A stretch of DNA of 64,000 bases from Cupriavidus sp. EM10 (lineage in GTDB: Bacteria > Pseudomonadota > Gammaproteobacteria > Burkholderiales > Burkholderiaceae). Both the position numbers and the translations under genes were made by a program. The notes beneath the pieces were generated by a model. The model did no database searches. It saw only the letters and a list, made by a program, of their open reading frames with translations, and was not told the origin of the DNA. Shown in pieces: positions 1 to 8,809 of this stretch. The stretch spans positions 1,984,001 to 2,048,000 of the forward strand of contig NZ_CP076060.1 of assembly GCF_018729255.1 (NCBI RefSeq), in the 5' to 3' direction. How positions within the stretch are numbered: the stretch's first letter is position 1; each line of letters begins with the position of its first letter.

Positions 1-228
1 CCGAACCGCCAGATACCGCACCACGAGAATCAGCAGGAACGCCCCGAGCGCGGCGTAGCGCTGGATGCCCTGCGGCAACAGCGCCTTCAGGTCGGGCGGC
101 ATAGAGTTCCAGGCGTCGATAATCGCTGGACCGAACGCAGTCACGAGCGCGAGTCCGCCACTGAGCACCACAGTGCCCTTGGTATGCAGCCGGCGCCAGT
201 TGTCGGCCAGTCCGATCTTCCACTTCAT
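1..228 (-). CDS. Holin-like small membrane protein (3' end outside window)
   Basis: An open frame starts at the ATG at 228 and remains open to the window edge, giving 76 visible residues beginning MKWKIGLADNWRRLHTKGTV. Two hydrophobic stretches (about residues 20-35 and 58-72) separated by a short loop with a PPDLKALLP motif match the common phage holin layout seen in Burkholderiales prophages (LADDW-type N terminus). Holins form membrane lesions that release endolysin. The start overlaps the stop of the upstream gene by ATGA, so it belongs to the same late operon. Endolysin and spanin genes would be expected just beyond base 1. Confidence 0.7.
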   Translation of the reverse strand, partial: MKWKIGLADNWRRLHTKGTVVLSGGLALVTAFGPAIIDAWNSMPPDLKALLPQGIQRYAALGAFLLILVVRYLAVR

Positions 229-548
229 TTTGACCACCTCCGCATGTCAGGCCTGCTGCCCGCCGAGTTGTCCATCAAGATGCCGCGTACCTGCTTTACA
301 TCCGTACTGATGTCCCGAATCTGATCCCGCATGTCGGCAGCGATGTCGCGGATCTGCTCCTTAGTGTCCTGCCTGAGGCGATCCTGGCCGGCCTCAAGTC
401 TCGAAATGCTGGCGTCGTGGCTCACGTCCTTGTTCTTCAGGTCGCGCACGTCGCCTGCCAACGCAAACCACGCGACAACAATCGTCCCAGCCGCGCCGAT
501 GATTCCGCTCAGCACGCTGCCGAGGTTGATAGTCGGGTCGAATTTCAT
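225..548 (-). CDS. Phage membrane protein with N-terminal TM and coiled coil
   Basis: This 107-residue protein has one hydrophobic segment near residues 10-32 (SGIIGAAGTIVVAWFALAG). A charged heptad-like region follows (DVRDLKNKD, EAGQDRLRQDTKEQIRDIAADM) and should form a coiled coil. It lies between the tail fibre genes and the holin, which suggests a lysis or membrane role (second holin, antiholin or similar), but no catalytic or family motif is visible. Its stop overlaps the next start by ATGA. Function is unassigned. Confidence 0.65.
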   Translation of the reverse strand: MKFDPTINLGSVLSGIIGAAGTIVVAWFALAGDVRDLKNKDVSHDASISRLEAGQDRLRQDTKEQIRDIAADMRDQIRDISTDVKQVRGILMDNSAGSRPDMRRWSK

Positions 549-560
549 CAGTTTCCCCAG

Positions 561-1531
561 TCACCGCACGCGGCGCGCGCCGATGAAACCGTATGCGGAA
601 TTCGTGGAGACTGTGAATGCAGATAGGGCAACCAGATAGACCGTTGTTGTCGAGGCTAGTGAGATGCGTATCTTTCCCGTCGGCAATCCGCTGCGGCCAC
701 CGGTCGTCGTAAGCGGTAATAGGAACGAGCCGCCGCTGTTTGGCGCAGTCGGCGCAGTCGCTGATACCTGGCTAATGCCGCCGAGAATCGCAGTGATTTG
801 CGTGGTGCCCGCGGGCTCGAAGAACACTGTTCCCTCGACGTCCCAGTCCCCGGCCGTCAGCGAGATCGATGTGACGTTGGCCGCGACGTTGTTTGTCAGT
901 GCGACTGCCGAACCGACTAGCACCTGGCTGGAGATGAACTCACCAACGCTACCCGCCTGGGCACTGTTGTTCGTTGTCGTGCCAACGATGCCGGCTGTCT
1001 GACTCGGGGCAATCGTGCTGGTGAATGTCAGTGCACCGCTGTAGCTGTGCGCACCGGCGACCGTTCCGCTAATAGTGGGAGACGAGATAGTCGGCGTGGC
1101 GATTGTGGGCGAGGTACCGAATACCGCAACGCCAGTCCCTGTTTCGTCGGATAGGACGCCCAGCAACTGCGCCGAGGTGGTCGACGCGAACTGCGACAGA
1201 TTGCCGCTGGTCAACGCGAACGTGGTGCCGCACGACAGGCCAGAACTGCTCGTGTACTTCAGCGCGCTGTTTGCGGTGCTGCACGAGGGGACCGCATTGG
1301 CCGTGGGCGAGGCGCTCGACCCAGTGAAGTTGCCGTAGACCGTGTTAGCCCCGATAGGTGTCAGGCCACCAGCCGTGACCGTGGACCATGCCGGGGCGCT
1401 GCTCGGGCCGGTGGATACGATCGCCTGTCCGGAGGTCGATCCCGCGGGGTTGAGCAACTGGATAGGCGACAGGGTTGCGGCGCCGGACAGGCTGGCGACC
1501 AGCGAAAGGGCGAGTGCGAGGATTTTTTCAT
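561..1531 (-). CDS. Putative tail/receptor protein with displaced signal peptide
   Basis: The body of the protein is read from about 1457 to 561 (298 residues). It is rich in Ser, Thr, Gly and Ala with repeats such as TIATPTISSPTISGT, typical of phage fibre or tail-associated proteins. The only good start is the ATG at 1531, one base after the stop of the tail fibre gene, but it is in another frame. Moving by one base within the A6 tract (T6 at 1523-1528 on the plus strand) gives a start MKKILALALSLVASLSGAA that runs into the body in frame. This looks like a Sec signal peptide. A single missing base, or -1 slippage on the A6 run, are the two readings. No receptor-binding domain could be named. 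Confidence 0.6.
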
Positions 1532-1532
1532 G

Positions 1533-3944
1533 TCAGTTGGAAGCGATGACTTCGATAAAGTCGTAAGCATTGCTGCCCGCAGCAAGCCCAGAGCCAGTGT
1601 TATTGCAGTCGATGAAGATGATGTCGCCAGTATTCACATCGCCGATGTTCGCGCAGATGCCAGTACCGACGAACTGGATGCCTCGGGTGGCCGGGCCGCC
1701 GCCATTGTTGAACTTGGTGAGGATCGTTGACGTGCCAGTGATACCTGCCAGGAAGAATCCGCCGATCACGCGCGCCTTCTTCACCGGCTGGTTGAATGTA
1801 AGGGCGCCGGTGGTCGGGTTGTAAGACACGGTCGGCCGAGCAAGGTCTCCTGTGTTGTCGGCAGACTGCCACTTCAGTGTTGACGTGCCGGCCGGAATTG
1901 TGGCGCCCCCAAGGTTTGATACGCGCGCGATCACGCGCTCGCTGAAATGGGCGATGCCACCGGAGATACCTCCGATGCCTTGTGGGAAGTTGTCCCCAAA
2001 CGAAGTGTCATCGCAATGGACGTCGGCGTTACCGAGGCATGCGATGTTCGCGAATGAGCGAGGCGTGGTCGAGTAGAACTGGTTGCCCTTGCAGATGATC
2101 TTGCCTTGGAAATCAGCGTCAGTCTGGATCAACGCTTGCAGGTTCTGCGTGTGGATGCCGGTGCAGCCCATGTACGAGAGCAGCCCACGGATCGGGCTCG
2201 AAACTCCTGGGTTACCCGTGATTGCGAACGGCGCCGCGCATTCGATGACGGTGCCGTGGGCTTCGAAGGAGCCGTACTGGTTGGCGAAAGATCCGTCGAT
2301 CGGATCGAGCTCGACTCCAGCACCAACCGTCAGTTCGGTCATCAGGTGTTCGCCACCTACCTGCCGCACGTGCGCGCCAACCGCGAGCACCACCCGGGCA
2401 TCGAGCGCAAGCCACGCGCCAGCACCATCGCCGTAGGACGAACGCAGCTGGTAGCCGTTGAACTCGACGAAGGTCTGTGTACCGTACGCCGCGCAGGCAA
2501 TCGGGCAGCCAAACGTGTAGCCACCATAGATCACGAGTTCGCTGACCTGTTTGTCCGTTTTCGTCTCGTCGCCGATGATCCACGCTTTGCGCGCCCCTGT
2601 GACGCTGAGCCCGTAGATGTTGACGAGCGACACGATGCCGTCATTACCCCACACCTTCACCCCGCACTTGTAGCCGAGGTTGTAAACGGCAGAGAAAATC
2701 ATGCTTCCATCAATCTGGAGATCCACTGCATCGCGAATCTCCAGCACTGCATCGTAGTTGCCGGACGTCTTGCCGAGGATCGTTGCCGACCCAGTAATGT
2801 GCAGGTTCCCAGCGGGAATCAGGATAGACGAGACCCGGAACAGGCCGCTGCCGAAGTCTGCGGTGTAGCCCTTGGCAATGGCATCCAGCACAAGAGCATT
2901 GAATGCACTAGTCGAATCGAAGGACAGGTCGCCACGCTTCGCACCGAACTGCATGGCGTTCACAGATCCGTCGTACATCAGCTTGTAGCGGCCCGCATCG
3001 TCCGCCACGATGACAGTGCCACCGTTGTCGGCGGTCGAGGTGTCGGTCATGTCCGTGCGGTAGAATCCCGATCCGCCGTCGCCCGGCGTGCGATAGCCGA
3101 GTGTCATCACCACGCGGTAGCGACTCGAATCGAGGTTGCGCAGGTCGGCCACGGTATCGACCACGCGCAGCATGATGTTGCCCCACTGCAACTGATCGTC
3201 GCCCACCGACTGGTCAGGCGGCGTGACGACAGAAAGCGTGGTGCCGATGCGGATGAAGACCTCATCCACGCCGACCGGGATCGGCGAGTTAAAGATGACC
3301 TGATTTCCCGAAAGCAGCCATTGATTCGGACCCTGATACGCCGGGCCGAAGAACACCTCTACGTTGCCAGGCACGCCGGGTGGGCGAGACAGTGTAAGGG
3401 TCGTGGTGGTGCCAGGAACGTAGTGACCACTGGCCGAGTAGAAGGAATTGACGACCATGTCGCCTGCGCCAACCGAGGCTGGAACAGGCAGATAGGTATG
3501 CCGGCCGTTGTCGTCAAAGCCGAGCATCTTGGATGCCCGCATCCCGCGCGGCGCTAGTTGACCGTCAAGGTTCTCCACCAGCGGATAACGCAGGCTGCTG
3601 CGCTTGTCACGCAGGAAGTCCTGCAGCGCCATCCAGATGCGGTCGAAATCGAGATTCAGGGTGTCGGCCCGGAGATCCCCGAGGCGCTGGTAATCGTTGG
3701 AGCGGCTGATGTCAACCTGACGCATCAGCACGACGATAGCGCCGTCAGCCGGCGGCACAGCGAAGATGACAGCCCCGCCCGTCTGACTGCCGATCCCGTT
3801 GACCGTGAAGCCCGTGGTGATCGTGTCGTCGTCAACGGATACGACTAGATCCTCTTCATCAAGGACGTAGCAGCCGTAGGGAAAGGTGGTGGTGATCCCA
3901 TTCCCGGTGTACTGAAAGATAGTGGGCTGGTCTGGTACGGACAT
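1533..3944 (-). CDS. Tail fibre protein with T7 gp17-like N terminus
   Basis: The start at 3944 (MSVPDQPTIFQYTGNGITTT) is chosen because the first 150 residues then match the T7 tail-fibre N-terminal domain type: QYTGNG.TTFPY, then DDD, then RQVDISRSNDYQ and ADTLNLDFDRIWMALQD. This domain anchors the fibre to the tail tube. The remaining residues to about 803 contain a pectate-lyase-like beta-helix pattern with short repeating hydrophobic and Gly/Asn strands, so the distal part may be a receptor-binding or depolymerase spike. The host receptor cannot be inferred. The gene lies downstream of the terminase on the late minus-strand transcript. Confidence 0.82.
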   Translation of the reverse strand: MSVPDQPTIFQYTGNGITTTFPYGCYVLDEEDLVVSVDDDTITTGFTVNGIGSQTGGAVIFAVPPADGAIVVLMRQVDISRSNDYQRLGDLRADTLNLDFDRIWMALQDFLRDKRSSLRYPLVENLDGQLAPRGMRASKMLGFDDNGRHTYLPVPASVGAGDMVVNSFYSASGHYVPGTTTTLTLSRPPGVPGNVEVFFGPAYQGPNQWLLSGNQVIFNSPIPVGVDEVFIRIGTTLSVVTPPDQSVGDDQLQWGNIMLRVVDTVADLRNLDSSRYRVVMTLGYRTPGDGGSGFYRTDMTDTSTADNGGTVIVADDAGRYKLMYDGSVNAMQFGAKRGDLSFDSTSAFNALVLDAIAKGYTADFGSGLFRVSSILIPAGNLHITGSATILGKTSGNYDAVLEIRDAVDLQIDGSMIFSAVYNLGYKCGVKVWGNDGIVSLVNIYGLSVTGARKAWIIGDETKTDKQVSELVIYGGYTFGCPIACAAYGTQTFVEFNGYQLRSSYGDGAGAWLALDARVVLAVGAHVRQVGGEHLMTELTVGAGVELDPIDGSFANQYGSFEAHGTVIECAAPFAITGNPGVSSPIRGLLSYMGCTGIHTQNLQALIQTDADFQGKIICKGNQFYSTTPRSFANIACLGNADVHCDDTSFGDNFPQGIGGISGGIAHFSERVIARVSNLGGATIPAGTSTLKWQSADNTGDLARPTVSYNPTTGALTFNQPVKKARVIGGFFLAGITGTSTILTKFNNGGGPATRGIQFVGTGICANIGDVNTGDIIFIDCNNTGSGLAAGSNAYDFIEVIASN

Positions 3945-3987
3945 TGGCGGCGGCCTTTTTGTGGAGGCGCCGCCCGTAGACGGCGCG

Positions 3988-4227
3988 CTAGTCGGTCTCA
4001 AGGGTCACTTCATGGACCCCCGCGGATTGCCGCCAATCTTTGACGTTCTCGGCTGTCGGTTTCCCGACAAGGTGGTTAATGCGCACAGGCGACTGAAGGA
4101 TGGCGCCCGAGCCGGAATCGAGATAGCCGTCTGGCTGTTCCTTCACCGCAGGGTTCCAGTCCTTCATCTCGTCCCACATAGGACCGTTGAGCACATCGAC
4201 GTGCGCCCACAACACCCCCGACTTCAT
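3988..4227 (-). CDS. Terminase large subunit, C-terminal fragment (split by frameshift)
   Basis: The 79 residues begin MKSGVLWAHVDVLNGPMWDE and contain DGYLDSGSGAI. In T7-like terminase large subunits the same segments follow directly after the NERIL..LEP stretch, and the Asp of this region completes the nuclease active site. Here that stretch ends the upstream frame at 4224. Adding one base to the C5 run (G5 at 4228-4232 on the plus strand) fuses the two into one protein, reading LEPPMKSGVLW. I therefore treat this as part of the terminase, not a separate gene. The segment also carries one copy of the 16-base hairpin repeat (4054-4069). Confidence 0.75.
   Translation of the reverse strand: MKSGVLWAHVDVLNGPMWDEMKDWNPAVKEQPDGYLDSGSGAILQSPVRINHLVGKPTAENVKDWRQSAGVHEVTLETD
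4054..4069 (-). repeat. 16-base hairpin repeat, copy inside terminase 3' end
   Basis: In transcript sense TGTCGGGAAACCGACA, here encoding the VGKPT part of the terminase C-terminal fragment. Being identical within coding sequence to the two intergenic copies suggests selection at RNA or DNA level. Confidence 0.8.
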
Positions 4228-5636
4228 GGGGGCTCAAGGCCGGCAAGGATGCGCTCGTTCTTGTTGCCCTTCGCAATGAACTCCACCGCCGCGCACCGCA
4301 ACTGCTCCTGCTTCAGGGCGCGCTGCAGGAGCTTTGGCATGAAGGCGCCTAGCCCGTTTGTTTCTACCGACACGTGCACGATGTTGAAGCGGCGAACGAG
4401 CTCGGCAATCTGCATCACCTGACCTCCGATGATCCTGGTGTTGCGTGTGTCGTCGAATACAGCGGCCTCGCCTGTCAGGCCTTGTGCCACGTGCCAGTAG
4501 TGATTGCCGTAGCCGTCGTCGAGGATCAGCGAGAACGCCGAGGTGTCGCCCCCTACCTTGCCCTTGGCCGGGTCCCAGTATGCGCGGCCGCTCACAATCT
4601 GCACGCCGCCCAACATCATGCGAACCTGACGGTTCGCCGTCTCCAGGCGCGGGTGCATGTCGTACGCCTTGATCAGTTCCGGATCTAGACGGCTCTCGGT
4701 GATGGGCTTGGCTTCGAGCATGTATTGCGAGTCCCAGTAGTTGAGCGTGCGCACCTTCTTGCGGCGGCGCTCGATGTCCTCTCTGGTGAATCGCTCCGGC
4801 CATGCGCAACGGGCATAGATGTCCAGCACGGCGCCGATCGGCCGCGTGAGGGCCACGCACCGGCCGTCAAGCGTGTAGTCGTCGCCTTCCTTCAGCAGCC
4901 GCGCGGCCTTGTGAATTCCGCTGATGACGTAGATGCCGTCCGCCGACGGGTCGAATGGGAAAGGGAACCGCGTGCGCGTGTCCATCTCCTTGTCGTACCG
5001 GATGGCGTCCTCGAACAGCGGGATCTTCAACAGCGCCGCGCCGGCGTCAACCAGTTCGGGGTAGATGGAATCGTGCGTGTGGGGCGTGCCGATGTAGGTT
5101 TCCCGGCCGCCCGGCACGAGAATGAAGGTGCCCTCCTGAATCTTCGCTCGCAGATTCTCCCGCGCGTCGGCCGTCTTGATGTTCTTCGGCACCTCCACAT
5201 CGTCGTAGTCGATGTCGCGCGCGCGGGCCGAGGTCACGTTCTGGTTGACGCCCACGGCTGTCATGCTGGCGTTACGCGCGTCATTCGCACCGGTCACCCA
5301 GAACATCTGCGACCCCGGCTTGTTTGGCAACATGCCGCCGCACAACGGATGGCGGCGCAGCACGTTGATGGTGTCGCGCGTCAGCTTGGCCGCGAGCTTG
5401 CCGTCCGCCGCCCAGATCAGCGATACCCATGTGCCATCGTTGTATAGCTGCCACGCCTTGTACACGGCGTAAATGGTGGACTTCGCGGCGCCCCGGAACA
5501 CCATGAGTACCCGCACCGGGTCATCACAGAACTCCAGCCACTGGCACATGCGCACGTGCAGCGTAGGCACCTGCCAGTTCATGACCTTCGCCCACAGCAA
5601 GAAGAAGGCCAGGAAGCTGATGCGCTTATTTGCCAT
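4224..5636 (-). CDS. Terminase large subunit, ATPase and most of nuclease
   Basis: This is the DNA-packaging motor that translocates phage DNA into the prohead and cuts it. The start at 5636 (MANKRISF) was chosen because it overlaps the small-subunit stop by 11 bases; upstream codons read through that gene. A Walker A-like FRGAAKST lies at residues 47-54. A Walker B-like DIDYDDVEV follows near residue 140, and nuclease acidic motifs VGGDTSAF and VSVETNGLGAF occur in the last third. The frame stops at LEPP, about 80 residues early; the missing C terminus is in the next frame (3988-4227). As read, the protein would lack part of its nuclease. Confidence 0.88.
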   Translation of the reverse strand: MANKRISFLAFFLLWAKVMNWQVPTLHVRMCQWLEFCDDPVRVLMVFRGAAKSTIYAVYKAWQLYNDGTWVSLIWAADGKLAAKLTRDTINVLRRHPLCGGMLPNKPGSQMFWVTGANDARNASMTAVGVNQNVTSARARDIDYDDVEVPKNIKTADARENLRAKIQEGTFILVPGGRETYIGTPHTHDSIYPELVDAGAALLKIPLFEDAIRYDKEMDTRTRFPFPFDPSADGIYVISGIHKAARLLKEGDDYTLDGRCVALTRPIGAVLDIYARCAWPERFTREDIERRRKKVRTLNYWDSQYMLEAKPITESRLDPELIKAYDMHPRLETANRQVRMMLGGVQIVSGRAYWDPAKGKVGGDTSAFSLILDDGYGNHYWHVAQGLTGEAAVFDDTRNTRIIGGQVMQIAELVRRFNIVHVSVETNGLGAFMPKLLQRALKQEQLRCAAVEFIAKGNKNERILAGLEPP

Positions 5637-6009
5637 GGACTCGCTTGTCGAAGGCTTCTTTGCTGGAGGCAGTGCCGAGCTTGTTAAGCAGGCGGGCCGC
5701 TTCCTTCTCCGCTGCGCGAATCTCGCCATCGAGGCCGTCTGGCTCCTCGGTTTCAGGCTGCACGCCGTCAGGCGCTCCTGCGGCGCTGCGCTGCTGGATC
5801 ACGCCGATCAGGCTGCTGGTCTTCATGATCACGGTGAGCGTTGCCGCCGCGTTTTTCTTGACCCAGTAACGGTCGCCGCGTGTCTGCTGATCCATCTGCC
5901 CGGCGGCAATACCGTGGCCGGGCCACGTCTCCGGGTTCGCTTCTTCGAGAAACACGTCCGTCAGTTTCTCGGTAAGCGTCTGTAGGCGCTCGTATTGGTC
6001 CTGCCTCAT
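5626..6009 (-). CDS. Probable terminase small subunit
   Basis: This 127-residue charged protein lies immediately upstream of the large terminase, with which it overlaps by 11 bases; position is the main evidence for the role. It starts MRQDQYERLQTLTEKLTDVF at an ATG at 6009, sharing bases with the restored stop of the preceding internal virion gene (TGATG). There is a central ATLTVIMKTSSLIG helix and a C-terminal Glu/Lys-rich helix suited to oligomerization. Small subunits recognize the packaging site and stimulate the large subunit. No clear HTH is visible. Confidence 0.7.
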   Translation of the reverse strand: MRQDQYERLQTLTEKLTDVFLEEANPETWPGHGIAAGQMDQQTRGDRYWVKKNAAATLTVIMKTSSLIGVIQQRSAAGAPDGVQPETEEPDGLDGEIRAAEKEAARLLNKLGTASSKEAFDKRVHGK

Positions 6010-6112
6010 CACTGATCTCCAAATGCTGCGCCAAGATTTGGGCCTCTATCCGGGCCACCGGTACCAGGCTTCCACCAGTAATCCTGATCCCAGTCCTTTT
6101 GCGCGCGCGACT

Positions 6113-8509
6113 TCATTTTCGAAAGATAGCCGGGGACAACAGTTCTTGCAATGCGTGCAGGCCGGCGTGATCGAGCGCGGCCTTGCCGTACCAGAGGTTG
6201 ATGTAGGGCAGGTGCCCGCGCGCGAAGCGCAGCGCTTCGGCGCCAGCGTGCGTATCCTTGCCGTGCGCCGCCTGGTAGACGTTCTCGACGCCCAACTTGC
6301 CTACCAGGTCGAAGGCGCTGCCAATGCTCGGACCCGCCACGTTCTTGATGGCGTTGGCCGTGGAATCGCCCGGATTCTCAGTCGGGTCTGTCAGCAGGAA
6401 ATCGCCGACGATGCCAAGGCCGCCGCCCTGCGCTAGCGCGCGCAGCCAGAACTTTCCCTGCGACATGTCGATGGGGTCCTTGCCCTGGACGATCTGCTTG
6501 TTCTGGTAGGCGATGGCGCCAAGCCCGGTCAGCGCCACCATCATGGCGCCCGCGTACATGGCCCGGTTCGCTAGCGCTGGCGCGCCCTGGATGTTTCCAG
6601 GCGCCTCCGTCATGCGCGACCAGTGCCGCGAGATCATGGCGATGGGGAAGGACTTGAACTGCATCACCGAGCGGGAGAACTCGCCCAGCGGCGTGCCGCG
6701 CTGCGTGCCGCCCCACGATGCCGCGGCCTTGGTAGCCAGATCGGGGTTCAGCACCGCGTATTCCGACTCGTCGGTGATCAGGCCCAGCACCTTGGCCACG
6801 ACCTCGTCGGCGCGCGGGTCGCCGGCTGCGCGGATGGATTCAGGCGTCAGGAAGTCCATACCGTTGTAGGGCGTGAGCTGCGCCTGCCGGATGACGTTCC
6901 AGTCGTCCTCGGTAAGCCCCTTGCTGGTCATGCGCCAGCGGTCGTATTCGGCCAGCGCCTTCCAGTCTGTCTTCGACAGCTTGGCCATACCGTTCATCAT
7001 GGTCATGCTGTAGGCGCGTCGCAGCGTGTCGGTCCACGCGTTCATCAGCGACAGTTTCATGGTGCTGTTCGCCAGACGGCCAGACCACGTCTGCCGGATG
7101 TTGTCGCCGCTCCAGCGGTTCAGGTCCGAGATCATCGACTCGGCGATTATGCCGTGCATGCTCAGGAAATCGCGGGTGTCGCTATCGAACTGGCGGCCGA
7201 TATTCTTCAAGGAATCCCAGTAGCTGAGCCGGTTGTAGCCGGTGGTCACGAAGTAGGTGCCGAGATCCGTCACACTGGAGAGCACGGCCCCGGCCAGCTT
7301 TCCGAATGTCTGGATATTCCGCATGTGGGTACCGATCTCGGCGATGCGCCCACTGACCGGCGCGCCAGTGGTCCCGCTCAGCACGTCCCAGTACGACTGC
7401 GGCAGCATGCCGAAGGTGCGGTCGATACCGTGGTCCGCCCGGTCGGCAAGATCGAATTGAAGCCGCATCTGCTGGTTTGGGTTGGGGCCATACCGCTCGA
7501 CCAGCCCGATGTCTCGCGCCAGGCGGCCGACGTGCCCGAGCATGGCGTCGTACATGCTGCCAGCGCCGTACTGGCCCATGTATTCGAGATAGGCGTTTCC
7601 GTCCTTGTAGTGGATCTGGCGCGACTCGCTGCCGGCGTTGGCCTTGGCCGAACTGCCGGCGGCCGGCTTGCTGCCCGGCGTCGTCTTGTTCAGACCGTCC
7701 GTGGCGATGGTCGTCCACGCCTCGCGCAGGAAGTCGAGCACCTCGGAATCGTTCATGCGGCTGCCGTCCTCACGCACGTACTGACTGCGGTCGAGCAGCG
7801 GCATCGTCTTCTGGGCCCAGTCGTCCTGCGCCTTGGCCGAGCCGTCGCCGCGCACGCGCACCGTGTCGTGGGGCTGCGGTAGGTAGCCGTAATCCAGCTT
7901 GCCGACGTCGCCGCCTGACGAGTTGAAGCGCTGGCGCATGCTCTCGATCGTATCCAGCCAGGCTCGCGCGCCCTTCTGCGCCAGCGTGTTGCCGGTCGCG
8001 CCATTGGCGTTGGCGATGATCTCGACGGCCAGGTCGCGGGTCATGCCGGGATTCTCGGCATCGAACAGCCACATCAGGCCGCGCCGTGCCGCGCTGGTGC
8101 CCCGGGTGCTGACCGAAGCGTCGAGGAGGTCCATCAGCTTGGCCATGTTCTCGCGCTTGACGCCCTCGATGTAGGCGCCGGTCTGGTCCATTTCCTTCAC
8201 CAGCGCCTTGCTGCGGTTGTCGCTGAACTGCGTCATGAGGTCAGTCAGACGTGTATCCATGGCAGCCGTCTTCACCACCTGGAGGCTGGCGCGAGTGACC
8301 TTCAGCGCTGCCTCCTGTTGGATATCAACCATGGCCTGTTGCGAGGCTTCCAGCACGCGCTGATCGCGCGATTTGGCCTGCCACTGCGGGTCGGAACGCG
8401 CCAGGCGGCGCATGGTGGCGGACAGCCGGTCGTCGATCTTGCGGACCTCGGCATCGGTAAGTTGGCGGCCAGCGGCTGCGCTGACGGCTTGACGGCATTG
8501 CGGTGTCAT
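6113..8509 (-). CDS. Large internal virion/DNA ejection protein
   Basis: This 798-residue protein has the start chosen at 8509 (MTPQCRQAVSAAAGRQLTDA); the open frame further upstream is only antisense to a plus-strand gene. It is mainly helical with hydrophobic patches near residues 675-690 (AMMVALTGLGAIAY) and follows two other internal-core-type genes, matching the gp16-like position in T7-type phages. The read frame ends SPAIFRK at 6113. Restoring one base at the CCCCGG run (6130-6135) continues it through 45 further residues (including AQKDWDQDYWWKPGTGGPD) to a stop at 6009 that overlaps the terminase start. The natural gene is therefore probably 6009-8509. It likely forms part of the ejected core. 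Confidence 0.78.
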   Translation of the reverse strand: MTPQCRQAVSAAAGRQLTDAEVRKIDDRLSATMRRLARSDPQWQAKSRDQRVLEASQQAMVDIQQEAALKVTRASLQVVKTAAMDTRLTDLMTQFSDNRSKALVKEMDQTGAYIEGVKRENMAKLMDLLDASVSTRGTSAARRGLMWLFDAENPGMTRDLAVEIIANANGATGNTLAQKGARAWLDTIESMRQRFNSSGGDVGKLDYGYLPQPHDTVRVRGDGSAKAQDDWAQKTMPLLDRSQYVREDGSRMNDSEVLDFLREAWTTIATDGLNKTTPGSKPAAGSSAKANAGSESRQIHYKDGNAYLEYMGQYGAGSMYDAMLGHVGRLARDIGLVERYGPNPNQQMRLQFDLADRADHGIDRTFGMLPQSYWDVLSGTTGAPVSGRIAEIGTHMRNIQTFGKLAGAVLSSVTDLGTYFVTTGYNRLSYWDSLKNIGRQFDSDTRDFLSMHGIIAESMISDLNRWSGDNIRQTWSGRLANSTMKLSLMNAWTDTLRRAYSMTMMNGMAKLSKTDWKALAEYDRWRMTSKGLTEDDWNVIRQAQLTPYNGMDFLTPESIRAAGDPRADEVVAKVLGLITDESEYAVLNPDLATKAAASWGGTQRGTPLGEFSRSVMQFKSFPIAMISRHWSRMTEAPGNIQGAPALANRAMYAGAMMVALTGLGAIAYQNKQIVQGKDPIDMSQGKFWLRALAQGGGLGIVGDFLLTDPTENPGDSTANAIKNVAGPSIGSAFDLVGKLGVENVYQAAHGKDTHAGAEALRFARGHLPYINLWYGKAALDHAGLHALQELLSPAIFRK

Positions 8510-8521
8510 ACAATGGCTCCC

Positions 8522-8809
8522 ATGGCTCTGATTCGATTGCTCACCCACACCGCCGGTATCTGGTGGATTCTGCTCGGCGTCCCGGCGCTCGGGTGGATGG
8601 CCAGCGTCCTGCCGCCGCAGCACCCGGCTGCGTACGTGGCGGCGTTCGTCTGGGTGTGCGGCGTCGTACCGGCGTGCGTGCTGTCGGGAACCAGCAGCAA
8701 AAGCCTGCCGGCGGACTTCCGGGCCGCGTGGCGCGCCTTTCGTACCTGGTTCACCATCGTCGGCAGCATTGCGGCGGTCGGCATCGTCCTGTCCCTGATC
8801 ATCCGTTAG
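8522..8809 (+). CDS. Plus-strand three-TM membrane protein inside late operon (moron-like)
   Basis: This is the only plus-strand gene within the minus-strand virion block. It encodes 95 residues with three hydrophobic segments (about 12-28, 36-56 and 74-94), beginning MALIRLLTHTAGIWWILLGV. It fits exactly between two minus-strand genes, overlapping the stop of the upper one by two bases. A -10-like TACAAT at 8509-8514 lies just before the start, with TTGACG at 8489-8494 but a short 14-base spacer. Transcription from it would begin at or next to the ATG at 8522, giving a leaderless message. Such independently transcribed cargo genes often act in the lysogen (superinfection exclusion, host fitness). 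The function here is not known. An alternative ATG at 8513 overlaps the -10 box. Confidence 0.7.
   Translation: MALIRLLTHTAGIWWILLGVPALGWMASVLPPQHPAAYVAAFVWVCGVVPACVLSGTSSKSLPADFRAAWRAFRTWFTIVGSIAAVGIVLSLIIR

Noticed and set aside
2106..3557. Plus-strand open frame of 483 codons within the tail fibre gene
   Set aside because: Composition is His/Arg/Val-rich shadow of the fibre gene, with no ribosome site or motif.
1..4001. BPP-1-like diversity-generating retroelement near the tail fibre
   Set aside because: No reverse transcriptase or paired template and variable repeats are visible in the window. It could only lie beyond the left edge.
4224..4240. Programmed frameshift in the terminase gene
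   Set aside because: A C5 run is not a typical bacterial slippery site, no stimulatory structure stands out, and twelve similar deficits elsewhere favour missing bases.
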